64,000 nt of DNA from Sporomusa silvacetica DSM 10669 (GTDB taxonomy: Bacteria > Bacillota > Negativicutes > Sporomusales > Sporomusaceae), in NCBI RefSeq assembly GCF_002257705.1, contig NZ_LSLK01000072.1:62001-126000 (forward strand), in the 5' to 3' direction. Positions within the stretch are counted from its first letter, which is position 1. The number at the start of each line of letters is the position of its first letter. Positions 25,063 through 32,018 of the stretch are shown here, one piece after another. Both the position numbers and the translations under genes were made by a program. The notes beneath the pieces were generated by a model. The model searched no databases. It was given only the letters and a program-made list of their open reading frames with translations, and was not told the DNA's origin.

Positions 25063-26694
25063 TTACGACCGGCGGACAGCATCAATCAATGGCGGTACAA
25101 CCTGTTTTTTACGTGACATAACGCCAGGCAAATACCAGGTACCATCTGGGCGTCCTTCGCCAAAAGCGGCTGCTATCAGTCCTGCTGGCTGCCCGTAATA
25201 GAGCAAATATGTTGCCTCATCTACTATACCCGTAATAAGCAATATTGCCATATTATATTGCTCTTTATTGCAAATAGCCTGTAACGCAGCTTCCAGTTGA
25301 CTTTGTTGCTGAAGCACACCTTCCGGATCCATAACTGAGAGTTGACTTATGGCTACATAATACTCGCCAATCTGAAATTCCTTCAAATCGGCAGCCACAA
25401 TATCAGCCGGTGTTAGCTTATCAATGACTGAACCAGCTTTTAGCATCGCCATACCAAAGTCCTGAATAGTAAGCCCAACAATTTGGGCTAGTTTATTGGC
25501 CGTATCACAGTCTTTTTTCGTTGCTGTAGGTGATTTAAAAAGTACAGTATCAGAGATGATGGCAGCTAACAGCAGACCGGCAATCGACTTAGGTATTGGT
25601 ACATTCCGCTGCCAATGCATATTAGCCACAATCGTAGCTGTCGAACCTACCGGTTCATGCCTGATAAATATTGGTTCACTGGTCTCTAGTCCCCCCAACC
25701 GGTGATGGTCAATAATTTCAACAATTTTGGCTTCTTCTATTCCGTCTACTGCTTGCGAACGTTCATTATGGTCAACTAAAATAACCTGGTCACGTTCAGG
25801 CACAATCAGCCGGTCCCGATCAATAAGCCCCACCAGGTTTCCTGCCTGGGCAACTGGATAATTGCGGTAACCGGTACGAATAATACTATTTTTTATATCA
25901 GAGACCATGTCCTCAGGTTTAAAGGATGCAACATTGGTTTTCATGATGTTCCGCACCGGAATACTCTGGTTGATTAAGCGTGCACATGTGTAGGTATCCT
26001 GCGGTGCTCTAATGATATAGGTGCCTGCCGCCTGAGCCGCAGTTTCCACCTCAGGTGCAACCTCAAAATCACCGGTGACAATTAGGCAAGAAACACCAAC
26101 CTCAATACATGCTAGTTGAACCTTGGTACGATTACCTACCAGAACGATATCACCAGAATTAATGACTTTAGCCATCGTCTGGGTACGAGACGCAGCAATT
26201 TTCACACGGCCCTCAATTATCCGTGACAACTCCCCACCACACACAAGTGTGCCATTAAGGCAGCGTAAAATTCCCGCATAGTTAACCCCAGTTTCCCGTA
26301 AATCCTGCATGCCCAGTTCACTGACATACCGTTCAGCCAAATCACTAACTGTGACTATTCCTACTAGCTTGCCGTCATTTTCAACAACAGGAATGGATTT
26401 CAGCTTATGGGATTGAATAAGCTGACCTAGCTTCCGCAAGGTATTCCAGGGATGGATCGTTATAATATTTTCATGCATTACATCTTTGGCCCGGGGATAT
26501 ATGTCTAAAATAAGTTGTGGCGGCTGAACACCAAAAAGTTCTAGCACATATTTGGTCTCGGCATTAATCTTTCCCGCCCGTGCCGGAACAACGTGCTCGC
26601 CCAAGGCCGTTTTTAGATTTGCATAAGCAACTGCTGAGCAAATTGAATCTGTATCAGGGTTGCGATGACCAATTATGTAAATTGGTTTGGACAA
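25063..26694 (-). CDS. Manganese-dependent inorganic pyrophosphatase with regulatory CBS/DRTGG insert
   Basis: A 543-residue family II (DHH/DHHA2) pyrophosphatase that hydrolyses PPi with Mn or Co. The DHH N-terminal motif IIGHRNPDTDSICSAVAYA is split from the rest of the catalytic domain (VDHNERSQAVDGIE, EIIDHHRLGG) by an insert of about 230 residues holding two CBS domains (VVENDGKLVGIVTVSDLAER; YPVAQAGNLVGLIDRD) flanking a DRTGG-like domain. CBS-containing homologues are inhibited by AMP/ADP and activated by ATP or diadenosine polyphosphates. DHHA2 is at the C-terminus (from about residue 430). It is a single gene. Confidence 0.92.
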   Translation of the reverse strand: MSKPIYIIGHRNPDTDSICSAVAYANLKTALGEHVVPARAGKINAETKYVLELFGVQPPQLILDIYPRAKDVMHENIITIHPWNTLRKLGQLIQSHKLKSIPVVENDGKLVGIVTVSDLAERYVSELGMQDLRETGVNYAGILRCLNGTLVCGGELSRIIEGRVKIAASRTQTMAKVINSGDIVLVGNRTKVQLACIEVGVSCLIVTGDFEVAPEVETAAQAAGTYIIRAPQDTYTCARLINQSIPVRNIMKTNVASFKPEDMVSDIKNSIIRTGYRNYPVAQAGNLVGLIDRDRLIVPERDQVILVDHNERSQAVDGIEEAKIVEIIDHHRLGGLETSEPIFIRHEPVGSTATIVANMHWQRNVPIPKSIAGLLLAAIISDTVLFKSPTATKKDCDTANKLAQIVGLTIQDFGMAMLKAGSVIDKLTPADIVAADLKEFQIGEYYVAISQLSVMDPEGVLQQQSQLEAALQAICNKEQYNMAILLITGIVDEATYLLYYGQPAGLIAAAFGEGRPDGTWYLPGVMSRKKQVVPPLIDAVRRS

Positions 26695-26745
26695 GCTGTT
26701 CTCAACTCCTCGATCTATACTCTTCTGAAATTTTTCCTATATATA

Positions 26746-26805
26746 AGACCAGGCCCTATTCAACCTCATGGAGGAGCTTGAACAGATACCTGGCCTTAAA
26801 CGAAT
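26746..26805. repeat. Compound inverted repeat between the moaB and pyrophosphatase genes
   Basis: AAGACCAGG pairs with CCTGGCCTT (one wobble) on the outside, and TTCAA-CCTC pairs with GAGG..TTGAA inside. No T-run follows on either strand. The right half of the sequence also reads as a short open peptide on the plus strand (see findings). It occupies most of the 144-base gap, in which I see no other gene. Confidence 0.4.
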
Positions 26806-26838
26806 AGAACAAGCAGTCATTGAATTATAAACTATGTA

Positions 26839-27327
26839 TTAAGGTCTGGCACATTCACCAGCCTCCCCTTTCATAATGGCTAAGCCATGATCAAGCGCTG
26901 GCAAAATAGCTTCCAAACATTCGCGTACACCTTTGGGACTACCAGGAAGATTGATAATGAGCGTTCTGCCACGTAACCCAGCTACCGCCCGCGACAACAT
27001 AGCCCGTGAAGTTTTTTCCAGCGATGTAGCCCGCATCACTTCCGGAATACCGGGAACTAGTCTATCAATTACTGCCAAAGTAGCTTCTGGTGTTACATCC
27101 CGTGGCCCAAGCCCAGTGCCACCGGTAGTGAGAATGATATCAATCTTTAAATTGTCAGCCATGTTAATCATGGCCTGACTAAGAACCTCACGCTCATCAG
27201 GAACAATTACATACTGCTTAACCTCGCCAAGCTCTGCCAGAATCTCCGCAATAGCCTTACCGCTCAAATCCTCGCGTTCACCGCGTGAACCTTTATCGCT
27301 GGCTGTGATAATGCCAATACTATACAT
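26839..27327 (-). CDS. moaB: Molybdenum cofactor biosynthesis protein MoaB/MogA-like
   Basis: A 162-residue MogA/MoaB-fold protein that adenylylates molybdopterin before metal insertion. The molybdopterin-binding motif TTGGTGLGPRDVTPEATLAVIDR and the start IGIITASDKGSRGEREDLSG are clear, as are NLPGSPKGVRECLEAILPALDHGL at the end (quoted here as separate family hallmarks). Overlaps the end of the MOSC gene by 8 bases, so the moaC-MOSC-moaB unit is tightly coupled. Confidence 0.92.
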   Translation of the reverse strand: MYSIGIITASDKGSRGEREDLSGKAIAEILAELGEVKQYVIVPDEREVLSQAMINMADNLKIDIILTTGGTGLGPRDVTPEATLAVIDRLVPGIPEVMRATSLEKTSRAMLSRAVAGLRGRTLIINLPGSPKGVRECLEAILPALDHGLAIMKGEAGECARP

Positions 27328-27760
27328 TTTCGATCACCTCCAGTGCATCACCATTAGCTACCCGTCCGCCAGTCACTACGATCGCAAATATGCCTTCTTT
27401 AGGCATAACACAGTCACCAGCCTGATAGTAGATACTGCAGCGGTTGTGACACACTTTACCGATTTGACTGACTTCCATTAGTACATCACCAATCTTTAAT
27501 TTCGTACCAATAGGCAACGCTGGTAAATTAATTCCCTCAGTCGTCAAATTTTCAGCAAAGTCTCCCGGATGAACATCAAGCCCTTTTTGTCGCATTTTTT
27601 CAATGCTTTCTAAAGCTAAAAGACTGACTTGGCGGTGCTGGAACCCGGCATGAGCATCTCCTTCCAGACCAAGTCCGACTAAAAGATTAGCCTCCCCGAC
27701 ATTTTTCTTGCGTTCGCCTTTATTTTCACTGGTGCAAACTGCTACAATCTTTCCTTGCAT
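27320..27760 (-). CDS. MOSC domain protein
   Basis: A 146-residue stand-alone MOSC domain, the fold found at the C-terminus of molybdenum cofactor sulfurases and in YiiM-type proteins. Seen: GLEGDAHAGFQHRQVSLLA, FAENLTTEGI, IGTKLKIGDVLMEVSQIGKVC and a Cys in GKVCHNRCSIYYQAG in the position expected for sulfur carriage. Position between moaC and moaB strongly supports a role in Moco delivery or modification. Confidence 0.9.
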   Translation of the reverse strand: MQGKIVAVCTSENKGERKKNVGEANLLVGLGLEGDAHAGFQHRQVSLLALESIEKMRQKGLDVHPGDFAENLTTEGINLPALPIGTKLKIGDVLMEVSQIGKVCHNRCSIYYQAGDCVMPKEGIFAIVVTGGRVANGDALEVIENV

Positions 27761-27763
27761 TGT

Positions 27764-28288
27764 TTAATCCTCCCTTACAAAATTGCCGCTTTTACCGCCT
27801 GACTTAGCGCGTAGTCGGACATATTCAATAGTCATCGCCTTATCTACTGCTTTGCACATATCATAGATGGTCAAGGCAGCTACCGACACGGCTGTCAAAG
27901 CTTCCATCTCCACCCCAGTCTTACCGGTGGTTTTTACTATCGCCTTAATAGTAATAGCATTGGCTGCGTCTTCAATGGTAAATTCAAGGTTAACGCCAGT
28001 CAGCAAAAGCGGGTGACACATAGGAATTAAGTCCCAGGTCCGCTTGGCACCCATTATCCCCGCTACTTGAGCTACTCCTAAAACATCACCTTTGCCCATA
28101 GCACCTTGTTTGACTAGCGCAAGTGTAGCTGGTTTCATGGTAATTCGGCCTTCAGCCACCGCTTCCCGTTTGGTCTCATCTTTAACAGTTACATCTACCA
28201 TACGCGCCTTACCGGCGTGATTAAAGTGTGTTAGTTCATCCATGACTACCTCCAGCATTAGTAAAGTATCTTTTATATATTCTGTCAT
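27764..28288 (-). CDS. moaC: Cyclic pyranopterin monophosphate synthase MoaC
   Basis: Converts the MoaA product (3',8-cyclo-GTP) to cyclic pyranopterin monophosphate in Moco synthesis. The 174-residue protein contains LTHFNHAGKARMVDVTVKDE, AGIMGAKRTWDLIPMCHPL and GKTGVEMEALTAVSVAALTI, all core family motifs. The N-terminus is extended by about 15 residues relative to the common start, and an internal ATG (MDELTHFNH) is an alternative. First gene of the moaC-MOSC-moaB unit. Confidence 0.94.
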   Translation of the reverse strand: MTEYIKDTLLMLEVVMDELTHFNHAGKARMVDVTVKDETKREAVAEGRITMKPATLALVKQGAMGKGDVLGVAQVAGIMGAKRTWDLIPMCHPLLLTGVNLEFTIEDAANAITIKAIVKTTGKTGVEMEALTAVSVAALTIYDMCKAVDKAMTIEYVRLRAKSGGKSGNFVRED

Positions 28289-28338
28289 TTATTTCACAAT
28301 TCCTGCAATATTTTATAGCAACTTATTTTTCATAGTAA

Positions 28339-28369
28339 GGGTTCGAAATGTTTAATCTGCTGCGAACCC
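28339..28369. repeat. Small inverted repeat upstream of moaC
   Basis: GGGTTCG and CGAACCC, 7-base perfect arms separated by 17 bases, within the 205-base gap between moaA and moaC, just upstream of an AT-rich stretch that could hold the moaC promoter. Role unknown. No Moco riboswitch was recognised. Confidence 0.35.
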
Positions 28370-28413
28370 ATAAAAAAGAAGGTGCTAAAAGTATTTTAGT
28401 GGCAAAATAACAA

Positions 28414-28447
28414 AGGCTTAGCTTCTTATTTTTAAGAAGTTAAGCCT
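28414..28447 (-). terminator. Terminator of the mobB-moaA transcript
   Basis: A 15-bp stem with one G-T pair (AGGCTTAGCTTCTTA/TAAGAAGTTAAGCCT) and a short T loop, followed in the leftward direction by TTTGTTATTTT. It ends transcription about 50 bases after moaA. Confidence 0.8.
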
Positions 28448-28493
28448 AATTAAGTTTTATCATTATGCTACCTTTTTATGCTATCTTTTCTAC

Positions 28494-29483
28494 TCATCCA
28501 CCAATTTGCGACATCCTTCGAAAAAACTGTGTTGGCTCATCTGGGTTTGTTAGGGTATGGCCTTGCGGCTTTTTGGCAATAGTCTGATAAAAAAGCTCAG
28601 CAATTTTGTCATCACTGGCACCATTACGCAGAGCAGTCTTAACATCAATCTCCTGATTAGACAATAAACACGGCTTGAACTTTCCGTCAGCAGTCAGTCG
28701 GATCCGGTTGCATACACCACAAAAATGTTCGGAGATCGGGGTAATGAAACCAAAGGATCCTTTTGCCTGTGGCAAATCATAATATTTCGCTGGACCATTA
28801 CCGCAAATATCAATAGTGGGCTTTAACTTTCCCCGCCCGAAACTATTAATCATAGTCTTAATCTCTTCAATACTAGGGCCAGGACCAGTCGCGCTTTCAC
28901 CTATCGGCATGTATTCGATAAACCTGACTGATACTGGCTCACGGTGTATAAAATCAACAAAATAAGCAATATCCTGTTCAGTAATCATATTAGTAAGAAC
29001 AATATTTAGTTTAACCGGCGTCAGCCCCACCGCTAAAGCGGCTTCAATCCCTTGTAGTGTCTGAGCAAGATCACCGCCGCGGGTAATTTGTCGAAATTGT
29101 TTTGGATTAATGGTGTCAAGGCTAATGTTAACGCGTGTCAAACCGGCTGCTTTTAACTTTTCTGCCATAGCTGCTAACAGACTACCGTTCGTCGTCATTG
29201 ATATATCTGTAATGGCTTGTAATGCGGCAATGTCGCGGATAAATGGGATAATACCTTTGCGAACAAGCGGTTCGCCACCGGTCAAACGAATTTTCTTTAC
29301 TCCGTGATTGCTAAGAATTCTTATAATCCGCAAAAATTCTTCATATGACAGAATTTCGTCATGGCTGAGCATTTTTACACCCTGTGCCGGCATACAATAA
29401 GCGCAACGAAAATTACATCGGTCAGTCACAGAAACACGCAAATATTGGATTTTTCGGTTATAACTGTCATACATACCGCTCAC
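28494..29483 (-). CDS. moaA: GTP 3',8-cyclase MoaA
   Basis: Radical SAM enzyme of 329 residues that starts molybdenum cofactor synthesis from GTP. The N-terminal [4Fe-4S] motif CNFRCAYCMP is at about residue 22, the SAM-binding KIRLTGGEPLVRKG follows, and the C-terminal cluster ligands are in CGVCNRIRLTADG and KPCLLS. The usual C-terminal GG is present (MSQIGG). 11 bases separate it from mobB upstream. Confidence 0.96.
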   Translation of the reverse strand: MSGMYDSYNRKIQYLRVSVTDRCNFRCAYCMPAQGVKMLSHDEILSYEEFLRIIRILSNHGVKKIRLTGGEPLVRKGIIPFIRDIAALQAITDISMTTNGSLLAAMAEKLKAAGLTRVNISLDTINPKQFRQITRGGDLAQTLQGIEAALAVGLTPVKLNIVLTNMITEQDIAYFVDFIHREPVSVRFIEYMPIGESATGPGPSIEEIKTMINSFGRGKLKPTIDICGNGPAKYYDLPQAKGSFGFITPISEHFCGVCNRIRLTADGKFKPCLLSNQEIDVKTALRNGASDDKIAELFYQTIAKKPQGHTLTNPDEPTQFFRRMSQIGG

Positions 29484-29494
29484 GCCTTTGCTGT

Positions 29495-29983
29495 TTACTT
29501 ATTTAGTACCTTTACTTCGAGAAAATCGGCCATAGCGCTAGGATCATCAAGCGCAAAATGTGGTATTGTCTCATATACAACAGTATCGGAAACGACGGCC
29601 AAAAGTTCTGGTTTCACGCCAAGTGGGGCATTGATGCTCGCCTGACGATATACTTCAATTTTACACTTTGTTTCTTGCTTATAGCCTTCGGTAAAAATAA
29701 TATCCACATTGTCTATGTAACTAACCACTTGGTCAAGCGACAATTCTTGGTCAGTCTTCTTAATCATGGCCATTTTATGTGGTGAAGCTAAACACACTAC
29801 ATCAGCACCGGCCTCTGCATGCCGCCATGTATCTTTGCCTGGCTTATCTATATCAAAGTCATTGTGATGGTGCTTAATAACTGCAACTTTATAGCCTCGT
29901 CGCTTGCATTCAGTAATTAATTTTTCCAAATACGTTGTTTTTCCGCTATTTGATCGACCTACTACAGATATTATGGGTATCAT
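29495..29983 (-). CDS. mobB: Molybdopterin-guanine dinucleotide biosynthesis protein MobB
   Basis: A 162-residue GTP-binding adaptor that assists formation of the bis-MGD form of Moco. Walker A is VVGRSNSGKTTYLEKLI at the N-terminus, followed by the VIKHHHNDFDIDKPGKDTWR motif typical of MobB and a Walker B-like VDIIFTEGYKQ. It heads the mobB-moaA pair. No mobA is visible in the window. Confidence 0.92.
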   Translation of the reverse strand: MIPIISVVGRSNSGKTTYLEKLITECKRRGYKVAVIKHHHNDFDIDKPGKDTWRHAEAGADVVCLASPHKMAMIKKTDQELSLDQVVSYIDNVDIIFTEGYKQETKCKIEVYRQASINAPLGVKPELLAVVSDTVVYETIPHFALDDPSAMADFLEVKVLNK

Positions 29984-30253
29984 TATTGTCTCCTTATAAT
30001 GTGATTCTTAAGCAACTTGATTATCAGCTAAAACCGATCAATTACTCTATATTATGAAAAGTTCTTCATCAGACCCGATTAACCTTCCTCTAAAATCATT
30101 ATTCACAAATTTTTCTCACAATAACAACGTTTTATCCTTTTATTGTTAATTTTTATGATAGGGAGGAAAAAAGCGGACGAACTACATACTACTCTAAATA
30201 TTATGAACCCTAGACAAAGTATGACCATATCAACTAAATATATATACAAAAAA

Positions 30254-30285
30254 CGTCCGTGACAAATTTTTTATTGACACGGACG
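30254..30285 (-). terminator. Terminator of the nth-acetyltransferase transcript
   Basis: CGTCCGTG pairs with CACGGACG, extended inside by CAA/TTG; read leftward it is followed by a T-rich tail. The remaining gap from 30000 to 30253 is AT-rich with no gene or other structure that I can support. Confidence 0.75.
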
Positions 30286-30291
30286 CTTTTC

Positions 30292-30744
30292 TTATAATTT
30301 TTTAACCATAGCAATCTCATCACAATTAGGGAATTTAGGACAATTAATACATTCCTTCCACATCTTATGAGGTACGTTCTCTTTTGGTACTTCTTCAAAA
30401 TCCAATTTGGCAAAAAAACCAGGTTGGTAGGTTAAAGCAAACAAGGTTTTGACACCAAGTTCTCTAGCCTCTTCTGTCAATATCTCAACAATTTTAGTAC
30501 CCACCCCGGTCTTTACTTTGCTAGAATGGATAGCCAATGCCCGTATCTCTCCCAGTTCATCCCATACCAAATGCAACGCGGCAATACCAACGATTTGCCC
30601 ATCTTCTACAGCCAGGATGAATTCCCGCAGACCTTCGTACAGGGTATTGCGCGCCCGCGCCAGCATCAACCCCTGTTCAGCATAATCATTAATTAATTTA
30701 AGGATGTCTTCCACATCACTAAATTTAGCCTTACGAAAAATCAT
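30292..30744 (-). CDS. GNAT family N-acetyltransferase with C-terminal Cys motif
   Basis: A protein of about 150 residues, of the ArgA-like GNAT acetyltransferase type. It shows IRALAIHSSKVKTGVGTKIVE (acetyl-CoA pyrophosphate loop) and FALTYQPGFFAKLDFEEV, then a Cys-containing tail CINCPKFPNCDE that recurs in this subfamily and may bind metal. Start: GGGGGA lies 7 bases before the ATG at 30744 (MIFRKAKFSD); the frame is open further upstream but without support. Amino-acid acetylation (as in arginine synthesis) is a possibility only. It follows nth by 12 or more bases. Confidence 0.82.
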   Translation of the reverse strand: MIFRKAKFSDVEDILKLINDYAEQGLMLARARNTLYEGLREFILAVEDGQIVGIAALHLVWDELGEIRALAIHSSKVKTGVGTKIVEILTEEARELGVKTLFALTYQPGFFAKLDFEEVPKENVPHKMWKECINCPKFPNCDEIAMVKKL

Positions 30745-30810
30745 ATTCATTCCCCCAATTCTTTGTATCATTATACATCCAAGGTAATATTTATACAATA
30801 TTACCTTGGA

Positions 30811-31443
30811 TTAAATTTTACTACTTGGACATAGATGATTGAGTGGGCAAACGGTACAGGCTGGGCTGGTTGCCTTACAAACCTTGCGACCATGCCAGAT
30901 TAACCAGTGATGGGCATCGCTCCATTTTTCCTTAGGTATCGCCCGCATTAATTCCTGTTCTACTGCGAGCGGCGTCTCACCAGTTGCCAACTTGAGGCGG
31001 TTTGACACCCGAAATACATGGGTATCGACAGCAATCGCCGGAACGCCAAACAATTGACTTAACACGACATTAGCTGTTTTGCGACCTACCCCCGGTAATT
31101 TAATTAATTCATTAAACGTATTCGGTACTTTTCCGTCAAATTCCCGGCACAAAATTTCGCAAGTAGCTAGGATATTTTTCGCTTTGCTCCGAAAAAGACC
31201 ACAATCCCTTATTTCTTCTTCAAGTCCATTTTGACCTAGTTTAAGAATTTTTTCCGGCGTATTGTAATGAGGAAACATTCGCGCTGTAATAATGTTTACT
31301 CTGGTATCAGTACACTGTGCGGATAGAATTACAGCAATCAAAAGTTCAAATGGCGCTGAATACTGCAGCGCTGTGGTAGTGTTTTTATAATGCTCCTCCA
31401 ACAACTCCAGCATTTGCTGCTTAATGGCCTTGGTAATACGCAC
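30811..31443 (-). CDS. nth: Endonuclease III
   Basis: DNA N-glycosylase/AP lyase that removes oxidised pyrimidines. The 210-residue protein has the helix-hairpin-helix KLPGVGRKTANVVLSQ with catalytic Lys about residue 120, catalytic Asp in AVDTHVFRVSNRL, and the C-terminal [4Fe-4S] ligands C-x6-C-x2-C-x5-C in CKATSPACTVCPLNHLC. Standard length. Ribosome site GGAGG; own promoter upstream. Confidence 0.96.
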   Translation of the reverse strand: MRITKAIKQQMLELLEEHYKNTTTALQYSAPFELLIAVILSAQCTDTRVNIITARMFPHYNTPEKILKLGQNGLEEEIRDCGLFRSKAKNILATCEILCREFDGKVPNTFNELIKLPGVGRKTANVVLSQLFGVPAIAVDTHVFRVSNRLKLATGETPLAVEQELMRAIPKEKWSDAHHWLIWHGRKVCKATSPACTVCPLNHLCPSSKI

Positions 31444-31483
31444 ATCTTAGCCTCCAATTCAGAAAGTTACTGCATTAAGGTAA

Positions 31484-31512
31484 AGTATATAAGTAAATAA
31501 TAGCTGCGTCAA
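31484..31512 (-). promoter_or_regulatory. Promoter of nth
   Basis: TTGACG (31512-31507), 17-base spacer, TATACT (31489-31484) on the minus strand, about 40 bases before the nth start. From 31513 to 31641 I see only AT-rich sequence. Confidence 0.65.
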
Positions 31513-31641
31513 TTTGTTTCGGTATTACTGGCATTGATCTAGTTAGCTTTCCCAGACAGGAAATAACTACGTACATATATATCATTCTTTTAGTACCTTA
31601 TTTACATTAACATTAAATTTTATTAATATATTCAAACATGC

Positions 31642-31669
31642 TTGACACCGCCTTATCGTCTGCTATAAT
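31642..31669 (+). promoter_or_regulatory. Consensus promoter of the aromatic leader peptide / second aroF
   Basis: Perfect TTGACA (31642-31647) and perfect TATAAT (31664-31669) with a 16-base spacer. It lies 40 bases before the leader peptide start. Confidence 0.8.
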
Positions 31670-31709
31670 GAATACATGATTTAAAATACTACACATTAGG
31701 TGATATATT

Positions 31710-31838
31710 ATGATAACCAATATTAATTTATATACAAACCAATATTTTATATTTTTTGCTTGGGCCAACTTTTTTGGCGCAGGCTTATTTATGTGGAACA
31801 ACTTAATACGGAATTTGCCTATGAGTCCTTACAATTAA
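31710..31838 (+). CDS. Putative 42-residue aromatic-rich leader peptide
   Basis: Short frame from an ATG preceded by TTAGGTGA (ribosome site) and downstream of a perfect consensus promoter. The peptide is MITNINLYTN-QYFIFFAWAN-FFGAGLFMWN-NLIRNLPMSP-YN; 11 of 42 residues are aromatic (6 Phe, 3 Tyr, 2 Trp). It ends 22 bases before a strong terminator and 180 bases before a DAHP synthase gene. Its final codons contain a segment complementary to the terminator's 5' arm. I infer a leader peptide for ribosome-mediated attenuation. The alternative is a small hydrophobic membrane protein with its own terminator. Confidence 0.6.
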   Translation: MITNINLYTNQYFIFFAWANFFGAGLFMWNNLIRNLPMSPYN

Positions 31839-31890
31839 TTAGCAATGCTGCAAAAGCAAAACCTAAGGCTCATTGAGTCTTAGGTTTTTT
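31823..31890 (+). promoter_or_regulatory. Candidate transcription attenuator (antiterminator/terminator pair)
   Basis: Terminator: 31860-31871 pairs with 31875-31886 (12 bp with one G-T, loop ATT), followed by TTTTTGTTTT. Competing pairing: GAG(T)CCTTA at 31823-31831, inside the leader peptide's last codons, is complementary to TAAGGCTC at 31864-31871, the terminator's 5' arm (8 bp, one bulge). A ribosome stalled at Phe27 or Trp29 leaves 31823-31831 free; one that reaches the stop codon covers it. Confidence 0.6.
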
Positions 31891-31896
31891 TGTTTT

Positions 31897-31987
31897 CCAG
31901 ATGGAAAGGTTAACCTTTCCCTGGATTGAACGACTAAGGCTTCTGTCGGCGTCCTAAAGGACTTGACACAAGCCAAGTCTTATCTTA
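31897..31987 (+). repeat. Hairpin-capped repeat, copy R1 (91 bp, short form)
   Basis: Begins CCAGATGGAAAGG and contains the 18-base palindrome GGAAAGGTTAACCTTTCC, then CTGGATTGAACGACTA, a variable middle, and ends with GGACTTGACACAAGCCAAGTC and TTATCTTA. Starts 7 bases after the T-run of the attenuator terminator. The 3' hairpin differs from other copies (TTGACA instead of TTGGCA). Confidence 0.85.
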
Positions 31988-31991
31988 TAAA
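31963..31991 (+). promoter_or_regulatory. Repeat-derived promoter in front of the second aroF
   Basis: TTGACA (31963-31968) from the repeat's 3' hairpin, a 17-base spacer and TATAAA (31986-31991) formed across the repeat/host junction. The start codon of aroF is 27 bases further on, leaving room for a short leader with the AGGAGG ribosome site. Confidence 0.6.
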
Positions 31992-32018
31992 ATCTACAAA
32001 ATTACAGGAGGCGCTATC

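Noticed and set aside
28289..28493. Possible molybdenum cofactor riboswitch before moaC
   Set aside because: Only the moaA terminator and one 7-bp inverted repeat are present; the conserved Moco-motif pairing was not found.
31613..31801. Open frame of 62 codons on the minus strand overlapping the aromatic leader peptide
   Set aside because: No ribosome site, runs antisense to the perfect promoter and leader, and its sequence has no protein-like features; the plus-strand frame explains the region better.
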